Shown here: piece by piece, positions 7,673 to 12,134 of the stretch
Position numbering within the stretch: the stretch's first letter is position 1
Layout: each line of letters begins with the position of its first letter
Notes under the pieces: model-generated
Database searches by the model: none
What the model was told of the DNA's origin: nothing
The model's input: only the letters and a program-made list of their open reading frames with translations
Origin: Leptospiraceae bacterium UBA2033
Lineage (GTDB): Bacteria > Spirochaetota > Leptospiria > Leptospirales > Leptospiraceae
Assembly: GCA_002333425.1 (NCBI GenBank)
Contig: DDBL01000138.1
Coordinates: 1 to 12,134 of the forward strand
Length of the DNA stretch: 12,134 bases
Direction of reading: 5' to 3'
Position numbers and translations under genes: made by a program

Positions 7673-8401
7673 GTGTTACTTGATAAAGAATGTGGAATTC
7701 AATTAGAAACAGTTGATTCCACAAATACTTATTGCAAAAAAAAAGAAATCCCTACCGGATACTGGGTGTTAGCCAAAGAGCAGACGGCTGGAAGAGGAAG
7801 ACATGGTAGGGTATGGATTTCACAAGGAGAAGAAAAAGTTTTTTTCTCAGGTAAATTTTTATTATCCGCTACAAATTTTTCTCTCCCTCTTCTTTCTTTG
7901 TTCATTGGAAGTGCTGTTTTAAAAGCACTACAACATCACTTTCCAAATTTAAGTTTAAAACTAAAATGGCCTAACGATATTTACTTAGAAGAAAAAAAAG
8001 TTAGTGGAATATTAATTGAATCTGAATCTATAGATGGAACTTCTATTTTTATTGCAGGGATTGGAATTAATATTTTCGGAAATGAAAAATTAGCCACTAG
8101 CGAATATTTAAGTGAAACCCCTCTAGGAAATAATTTTAAACTAAATCTAATCTATACAATTATAAAATTCATAAACGAAATTGAATTTATTTTATCCAAT
8201 CCAAATACAATTCAAAAAGAGTTAGATTGGATTTATGAAAATTCATTTCTTAGAAATAAAAAAATACAAACTACTCAGAATGGCGAATTTTTCACTGGAA
8301 ATGTGATTGGTTATGATAGAAATGGTTTCTTAATCGTAAAAAAGGAAGATGAAAGTTTGGTTTCAATCATAGATACTGGACCAGATTTTAAGGTAATTTG
8401 A
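7673..8401 (+). CDS. birA: Biotin--[acetyl-CoA-carboxylase] ligase, class I (no DNA-binding domain)
   Basis: This enzyme activates biotin with ATP to biotinyl-AMP and attaches it to the carrier lysine of acetyl-CoA carboxylase or related carboxylases in the cytoplasm. The 242 residues hold the usual motifs: DSTNT (15-19), the biotinyl-AMP loop GRGRHGR (40-46), KWPNDI (98-103), KKVSGILIE (108-116; the lysine before VSG corresponds to the biotin-contacting lysine of E. coli BirA) and GIGIN (129-133). Residues about 190-242 form the small C-terminal SH3-like domain. There is no N-terminal helix-turn-helix, so it should not act as the biotin repressor. The start is GTG 7673, since no in-frame ATG lies near the conserved N-terminus; the nearest ribosome site, AGGAAA at 7657-7662, is somewhat far (about 10-12 bases), so expression probably depends on coupling to the preceding stop. 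coaX follows with no gap. Confidence 0.95.
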   Translation: MLLDKECGIQLETVDSTNTYCKKKEIPTGYWVLAKEQTAGRGRHGRVWISQGEEKVFFSGKFLLSATNFSLPLLSLFIGSAVLKALQHHFPNLSLKLKWPNDIYLEEKKVSGILIESESIDGTSIFIAGIGINIFGNEKLATSEYLSETPLGNNFKLNLIYTIIKFINEIEFILSNPNTIQKELDWIYENSFLRNKKIQTTQNGEFFTGNVIGYDRNGFLIVKKEDESLVSIIDTGPDFKVI

Positions 8402-9187
8402 ATGGCTAAAGATATGTTACTCGTAATTGATGTTGGAAATACGAATACCGTTTTTGGAGTATTTTACAACGGGGAAGAAGAGCCTAAGTTCCATAAAAGA
8501 ACTGTTACAAGAAGAGATAGGACATCAGATGAACTTGGTGTTTTTCTAAAAGGTTTTTTCAAAGAAGAAAACATTGATTCAAATAATATCAGCCATGCAA
8601 TTTATTCTAGTGTAGTTCCTGGTTTTAATCCAATTGTTTCCAGAATGTTAGAAGATTGGTTTAAAGTAGATCCAATTAGTGTAACGGTTAATACTAAATT
8701 GCCTTTCACAATCACTTATCCTCGTCCATTTGAAATTGGAGCAGATAGACTTGTAAACGCCGCGGCAGTAGTCAAAATGTATGGTGGAAAAAACATTATT
8801 ATTGATATGGGAACTGCTACAACTTTTTGTGTTGTAAATGAAAAAAATGAATATATAGGTGGTTTAATTGCACCTGGACTCAAAATTGCGATGGACTCAC
8901 TGATTCGAAATACTGCTCAGCTTCCGCCTATCGTTTTTCAAACTCCCAAAAAAGTTCTAGGAGATTCTACTATCGAATCTTTACAATCTGGTTTTTACTA
9001 TGGGTGGGTCGGTTTACTCGAAGGAATTATCAAGGAAGTCAAACGCGAATATGGCGAAGATTATAAAGTGATCGGAACTGGTGGGCTAATCACCACTATC
9101 CACAATTCACGAAAAGGTCTACTCGATACAGTTGATCCCCTACTCACCTTAAAAGGATTAAAGATATTATTTGAAATGAATCGTTAA
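8402..9187 (+). CDS. coaX: Type III pantothenate kinase
   Basis: This enzyme phosphorylates pantothenate with ATP, the first step of coenzyme A synthesis, in the cytoplasm. It is an ASKHA-fold kinase that needs a monovalent cation and is not inhibited by CoA. The 261 residues match the usual length. Motifs: DVGNTNTVFGVF at 10-21 (phosphate loop, D10), PRPFEIGADRLVNAAA at 107-122 (GADR, pantothenate binding), IIDMGTATTF at 133-142, GGLIAPGL at 153-160, and GTGGLI at 225-230. ATG 8402 directly abuts the birA TGA. Many relatives begin at the residue equivalent to Met5 (MLLVID), but AAGG at 8390-8393 is well spaced for ATG 8402 and not for the ATG at 8414, so the longer form is chosen. No separate acetyl-CoA carboxylase or other CoA gene is in the window. 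Confidence 0.96.
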   Translation: MAKDMLLVIDVGNTNTVFGVFYNGEEEPKFHKRTVTRRDRTSDELGVFLKGFFKEENIDSNNISHAIYSSVVPGFNPIVSRMLEDWFKVDPISVTVNTKLPFTITYPRPFEIGADRLVNAAAVVKMYGGKNIIIDMGTATTFCVVNEKNEYIGGLIAPGLKIAMDSLIRNTAQLPPIVFQTPKKVLGDSTIESLQSGFYYGWVGLLEGIIKEVKREYGEDYKVIGTGGLITTIHNSRKGLLDTVDPLLTLKGLKILFEMNR

Positions 9188-9250
9188 TGTAAGCGATAAC
9201 ACAATGTCATTCAGTTTTGGATTTTTACAACATTATGAAACATTCCTGAA

Positions 9251-9285
9251 ATTTTGCTTTACAAAATAGGAAAGCACAATAAAAC
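9251..9285 (+). promoter_or_regulatory. Possible promoter and small dyad before the kinase gene
   Basis: The 111-base gap 9188-9298 holds TTTACA (9258-9263, five of six to the -35 consensus) and, 16 bases later, TAAAAC (9280-9285, four of six to the -10 consensus). Initiation would fall near 9292, leaving almost no leader, which would agree with the lack of a Shine-Dalgarno sequence before ATG 9299. A 6-bp dyad, ATTTTG then CAAAAT with a five-base loop (9251-9267), overlaps the -35 and could be an operator or a weak hairpin. All of this is tentative; the pair might equally be read through from coaX. Confidence 0.2.
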
Positions 9286-9298
9286 ATCCTAGCACATT

Positions 9299-9946
9299 AT
9301 GAATTCTCATAACATTGAATCTCCAGAATTTCTCGAACTTTTCCATTCTGGAAAACCTATTAGAATACGATTTCAGCAAGTCAGCCCAATCGAAATGGAT
9401 TACGTACGAAGAGTTACTGAAATACTGTTGCAAGCAAATCATTTATCTAACTTCTTCGCATTTACCCACACTGTAATTAAAGAATTTATGCAAAACGGTG
9501 TAAAAGCCACACAAAAAAGAATTTATTTTAAAAACAACGGTTTAGATATTGATAAAAATCACAAACAAGCAATAGAGCAGTTTAAAGAATCTATGTCCAG
9601 TGGAACGATTCATACACACCAGCTGTCTGATGAAATGGATTTTCTAGTGGAACTCAATTTTCAGGAAGTCGATAAGAAGTATTTCTTAATCACAGTAAGA
9701 AATCATGGAGAAATGAATTCATCAGAAATCAAAAATGTAAATTTTATGATAGAACGAGGGAGACGGACAAACGAAGTATCAGACTTATTATCCGATGAAA
9801 CTTCCAACAAAGAAGGTGGTGGATTGGGACTCAGCATGATAGTAATCCTGATGAAAAAACTTGGATTGACACCAGACTGCCTCTATTATGAAGTAAAAGA
9901 TTCATTTACTACATTCAATGTGAAAATTCCATACATTAGAAATTAA
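9299..9946 (+). CDS. GHKL-fold ATPase, probable anti-sigma-type serine kinase (RsbW/SpoIIAB-like) of a partner switch
   Basis: A 215-residue soluble protein with a histidine-kinase-like ATPase fold. Visible motifs are the N box KEFMQNGVKATQKR (61-74; E62 and N66 fit the Mg-binding pair) and the G2 box EGGGLGLSM (172-180) followed by a helix. The G1 box, normally DxGxG, reads NHGEM (135-139), so the adenine-contacting aspartate and second glycine are changed. There is no HisKA or phospho-acceptor domain, which fits stand-alone kinases that phosphorylate a STAS partner or bind a target protein. Its pairing with a STAS gene 16 bases downstream and two PPM phosphatases upstream supports that role by context. 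It is longer than typical RsbW-type proteins (about 140-160 residues), with roughly 50 extra N-terminal residues and an insertion around 80-118. The TAG at 9290-9292 blocks an earlier in-frame ATG start. No ribosome site is visible. Kinase activity itself is inferred. Confidence 0.78.
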   Translation: MNSHNIESPEFLELFHSGKPIRIRFQQVSPIEMDYVRRVTEILLQANHLSNFFAFTHTVIKEFMQNGVKATQKRIYFKNNGLDIDKNHKQAIEQFKESMSSGTIHTHQLSDEMDFLVELNFQEVDKKYFLITVRNHGEMNSSEIKNVNFMIERGRRTNEVSDLLSDETSNKEGGGLGLSMIVILMKKLGLTPDCLYYEVKDSFTTFNVKIPYIRN

Positions 9947-9952
9947 AATTTC

Positions 9953-9957
9953 GGAGA
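9953..9957 (+). promoter_or_regulatory. Ribosome binding site that fixes the TTG start of the STAS gene
   Basis: GGAGA lies five bases before TTG 9963. The frame opened by this TTG gives the complete N-terminal strand of a STAS domain (ELKIRNHG...KIFQLVGSLD), whereas the first in-frame ATG would come only at residue 49 and would remove half the fold. The site therefore decides the start. Confidence 0.7.
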
Positions 9958-9962
9958 AACAA

Positions 9963-10289
9963 TTGGAACTAAAAATAAGAAACCATGGTAATAGTAAAAT
10001 ATTTCAACTAGTTGGTAGTTTAGATATTTATACAGCTTCTAAGGTAAAAAAAGAAATTACTCAAATCATAGACGACGAAGAAACTGAATCGGTAATTTTA
10101 GATATGGCAAATGTAAATCATATGGACTCTTCTGGAATTGCTCTCCTAGCCAATATCCAAAAAAAAATGAAGTCTGCGGGTAATCGGTTCGGTTTACTAA
10201 CTCCCACAAATGATATTATGGCAGTATTAAAACTATCTTCTCTGGATTCTTTTTTTACTATCTACAATAACGAAGCAGAGATTCGATAA
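9963..10289 (+). CDS. STAS-domain anti-sigma factor antagonist (RsbV/SpoIIAA-like)
   Basis: A 108-residue single STAS domain, the usual size for this family. Proteins of this type bind a GHKL kinase when unphosphorylated, releasing the kinase's target; the kinase inactivates them by phosphorylating one serine and a PPM phosphatase restores them. The family pattern is clear: strand FQLVGSLDIYTASKV (14-28), strand SVILDMANVNHMDSSGIALL (43-62), and the later NRFGLLTP strand. By alignment with B. subtilis SpoIIAA the phospho-acceptor is the serine after the aspartate, S56 of DSSG. It follows the kinase gene by 16 bases, the order expected of a co-expressed pair, although spoIIAA precedes spoIIAB in Bacillus. 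The start is TTG, supported by the ribosome site at 9953-9957. Its stop codon lies inside a palindrome shared with the convergent gene. Family is firm; its direct kinase and phosphatase partners are inferred from adjacency. Confidence 0.92.
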   Translation: MELKIRNHGNSKIFQLVGSLDIYTASKVKKEITQIIDDEETESVILDMANVNHMDSSGIALLANIQKKMKSAGNRFGLLTPTNDIMAVLKLSSLDSFFTIYNNEAEIR

Positions 10290-10305
10290 ACTACTTTATC
10301 GAATC
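10280..10305. terminator. Convergent palindrome, possible bidirectional terminator
   Basis: A perfect 11-bp inverted repeat (arms 10280-10290 and 10295-10305) encloses the loop CTAC. It covers both stop codons of the convergent genes (TAA at 10287-10289 on plus; at 10296-10298 on minus), which are only six bases apart. Its symmetric form and position suit a two-way terminator. However, no T-run follows on either strand, so it is not a classical intrinsic terminator; it could instead stabilise RNA ends or work with another factor. Confidence 0.5.
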
Positions 10306-11828
10306 AAAATTCTCTGGATAGAATCTTCGTCAATAGATGTTTCAGAGGATTTATTCTTCAACTTAAACGATTCATCCGAGTCTCTAACAATTTTAAATCC
10401 GTAAGAAGTTTTTCCATTTTTTAACTCAATTTGGATTGGGGGATTTTTTAGATTTGGATTATTATTTACAACTATTTCGCTAAGTAACGTTGCTGGCAGT
10501 TTAGAAGAAAATGTGTCCAGCGTTACATTGATCTTAGCCTCTTCAAATACAATTGTCTTACCTAAAATACTTCTTCCATCACTGAGTGTAAGCTTCATCG
10601 TCAAGTTATAAGGAGAGTCAAATTTCTCCTCTTCTACTACTGGATCTTTTCGAATAACAGCAACTTCTTTTTCTACTTTTTCCGTAGATTCTTTTCTCTC
10701 TTCTGTTTCTTTTAGTTTGATGGTTTCTAATTCTTTCTTTAATTCTTGAAATTCTTGCGCAACTTCAGGATCAGCATTTGTCTGGGAATCGTTTGTCAAC
10801 TTTTCTACAATGTTAGAATTTAAAATCAAAGCCGAGCCTTCATCTACTTTTTTAACAATATCTGTGTCGCCTAACTTTTGGGCATTCGATTTAGAGTAAT
10901 CAGTCAAATCCTCATTTTTTTCGTAAATACTTCCGATTAAGAGCAAACGACGATTTGCCTTCTTTGCAATTTCCTTATCTATTTCTTTTTTTTCTACTAG
11001 GCTTAGATACTCTGCAATCGCTTTACTCGTCTGACCTAACTCTTCAAGACTTCGAGCACGCATATAATTTTGATCGTTGGAACGATTTTCGATTTTCTCC
11101 AGTTGACTTAGTGTTTCCTTGTATTGTCCTGTTTCATAGAGTAAGGCGGCGCGTTCTGTTTCTGTTTTAGTTCCACTATTGATGTCGTTTAACTTACGTT
11201 CTCCTTCTAAAAGAACATTAATCAAAATACGTGCGTTATCCGCAAAGTGACTTCCTACAAATAAATCTTCCGTTTCTCTTAACTTTGCTATTGCCCCTTT
11301 GGTATCTCCCATCATCGCAATACAAAATCCACTATGGAGCATTACAAATCCATATTCATCACTTTCTTTATTCGTTAGACTTTTTTCTAATTCTTGGTAT
11401 TTCTTAACTGCAGTCGCAAACTTACGAGTTCTCTCCATATAAAATCCGAATTGGATTTTCATCATATCATTTTGATCTTCTTCTAGTGTGAGTGGGCTTT
11501 TGGTAGAGATAACGCGCACAACGTTCACAATTCCAAGACCAAACTTTTCTAGTAAGGAAAGTTTCGTATCTGTCTCTCCTAACTGAGCATTCATTACACT
11601 TGATTCCAGAATATTTACTTTAATTTCGTTTGTATAGTCATCTTTGGAAAGCATCATCTGACGAATTTTGTCTTTTAGGACTTTAGAAGATAATTCGTAG
11701 TTTAAAAGTTGTTCTTTGGTAAGTTGAAATCTTAATTCTTGGAGTTTAACATCCACGATTGCGCGTGACGCAAGACCAAAAAAAATTAAAAGTAGAAGAA
11801 AGAATAAAATTAATATCTTTCTTTGCAT
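10296..11828 (-). CDS. Membrane-anchored TPR-like protein with C-terminal beta-strand repeats
   Basis: A 510-residue protein whose exact family I do not recognise. Residues 4-20 form one strongly hydrophobic segment after MQRK, without a lipobox cysteine or clear cleavage site, so it looks like a signal anchor with the rest exported. Residues about 120-300 are paired helices of TPR character, with repeat-like phrases such as FGFYMERTRKFATAVKKYQELEK, ALLYETGQYKETLSQLEKIE and ARSLEELGQTSKAIAEYLSL. Residues 355-392 are a charged coiled coil. The end (about 407-510) holds two similar beta-rich modules: LTLSDGRSILGKTIVFEE and IELKNGKTSYGFKIVRDS each lead to a closing IxxI strand. TPR proteins usually scaffold other proteins. 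ATG 11828 abuts the TGA of the upstream phosphatase gene, and GGAG nine bases before the ATG lies inside that gene's end, so the two are probably translated together and may act together. Confidence 0.8.
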   Translation of the reverse strand: MQRKILILFFLLLLIFFGLASRAIVDVKLQELRFQLTKEQLLNYELSSKVLKDKIRQMMLSKDDYTNEIKVNILESSVMNAQLGETDTKLSLLEKFGLGIVNVVRVISTKSPLTLEEDQNDMMKIQFGFYMERTRKFATAVKKYQELEKSLTNKESDEYGFVMLHSGFCIAMMGDTKGAIAKLRETEDLFVGSHFADNARILINVLLEGERKLNDINSGTKTETERAALLYETGQYKETLSQLEKIENRSNDQNYMRARSLEELGQTSKAIAEYLSLVEKKEIDKEIAKKANRRLLLIGSIYEKNEDLTDYSKSNAQKLGDTDIVKKVDEGSALILNSNIVEKLTNDSQTNADPEVAQEFQELKKELETIKLKETEERKESTEKVEKEVAVIRKDPVVEEEKFDSPYNLTMKLTLSDGRSILGKTIVFEEAKINVTLDTFSSKLPATLLSEIVVNNNPNLKNPPIQIELKNGKTSYGFKIVRDSDESFKLKNKSSETSIDEDSIQRILIR

Positions 11829-12134
11829 TCACGGAATCTCCACAAGAATCATAGAAACATCATCACGATAGTCGATAGCAAATTTATCTAGCTCCTCTGC
11901 TAAAAGTTCTAATAAATCCTTATTAGGTATATGCATATTTGCCTCAATAATATCGAGGACTCTTTTTTCAGAAAATTGCTCTTCATTTTTTCCTGGACTC
12001 TCAACTAAACCATCAGAATAAATCAAAAGTTTATCTCCTGGTTTGGCTGCCATTTTAATTACTTTATAATCAAACTCGTCCACCATACCAAGAGGTGGAC
12101 CAACACTCTTAAAATAAAAAATTTCTCCTGTAGA
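11829..12134 (-). CDS. SpoIIE/PPM-family serine phosphatase, C-terminal end (runs off the right edge)
   Basis: The frame is open from base 12134 to the TGA at 11831-11829 and gives 101 residues; the N-terminal part and start are outside the window. The internal ATG at 12086 is not a start, because conserved family sequence (STGEIFYFKSVGPPLG) continues upstream of it. The fragment holds the last part of a PPM catalytic domain: PPLGM, then the strand KPGDKLLIYSDGLVES with the metal-binding SDG, and finally YRDDVSMILVEI with the terminal metal-binding Asp pair. These match the ordinary family consensus more closely than the two large phosphatases do (SDGLvE rather than SDGRDD). It may be a third phosphatase for the same STAS switch or belong to a separate one. 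No TPR tail follows within the protein, but a TPR-like protein is encoded immediately downstream. Confidence 0.88.
   Translation of the reverse strand, partial: STGEIFYFKSVGPPLGMVDEFDYKVIKMAAKPGDKLLIYSDGLVESPGKNEEQFSEKRVLDIIEANMHIPNKDLLELLAEELDKFAIDYRDDVSMILVEIP

Noticed and set aside
8414..8416. ATG at Met5 of CoaX as the true start (many relatives begin MLLVID)
   Set aside because: The ribosome site AAGG at 8390-8393 fits ATG 8402 and is about 20 bases from 8414; no site lies nearer to the second ATG.
9188..9298. Riboswitch or small RNA in the gap after coaX
   Set aside because: Apart from the small 6-bp dyad at 9251-9267 there is no extended pairing, no known aptamer motif and no terminator-like hairpin.
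12084..12086. ATG at 12086 (minus) as the start of a small protein of 85 residues
   Set aside because: The frame remains open to the window edge and the upstream codons encode family-typical phosphatase sequence, so this is the interior of a truncated gene.

Overview
This is a gene-dense, AT-rich window (roughly one third G+C by eye) with short gaps and tightly packed genes. The gene content suggests a spirochaete, most likely a Leptospira relative: very large membrane-bound SpoIIE-type phosphatases in tandem, a short biotin ligase next to a type III pantothenate kinase, and small STAS and GHKL regulators. This assignment is recall of family patterns, not a search result. No mobile elements, RNA genes, CRISPR arrays or phage genes were seen.

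Layout. 1-428 (minus) is the N-terminal part of a metallo-beta-lactamase-fold hydrolase with a good extended -10 promoter. 530-1294 (plus) is an unrecognised soluble protein. From 1390 a plus-strand cluster runs to 10289: two paralogous phosphatases of about 1,000 residues each (nine membrane segments, an outer sensor domain, HAMP, coiled coil, PPM/SpoIIE catalytic domain, TPR tail), then birA, coaX, a GHKL-fold ATPase resembling an RsbW/SpoIIAB anti-sigma kinase, and a STAS antagonist resembling RsbV/SpoIIAA. The first four genes are spaced by 22, 3 and 0 bases; a 111-base gap precedes the kinase/STAS pair. On the minus strand a membrane-anchored TPR-like protein (10296-11828) directly follows the C-terminal end of a third SpoIIE-family phosphatase that runs off the right edge (11829-12134). 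The two gene sets converge on a perfect 11-bp-stem palindrome at 10280-10305.

How the genes may work together. In known partner-switching systems the GHKL kinase phosphorylates a serine of the STAS protein and a PPM phosphatase removes the phosphate; the phosphorylation state decides whether the kinase holds its target. All three roles are present here, with two phosphatases that share nearly the same catalytic end but have different membrane and sensor portions. This looks like two stimuli feeding one switch. No sigma factor is encoded in the window, so the final target is unknown. birA and coaX are ordinary cofactor-metabolism genes whose placement inside the cluster may be co-transcription only.

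Most notable observations: a 95-bp perfect direct repeat between the two phosphatase genes covering exactly the coiled coil that joins HAMP to the catalytic domain; shared departures from the usual PPM motifs; TPRs placed after, not before, the catalytic domain; a degenerate G1 box in the kinase; and a palindrome that encodes the last codons of both convergent genes.
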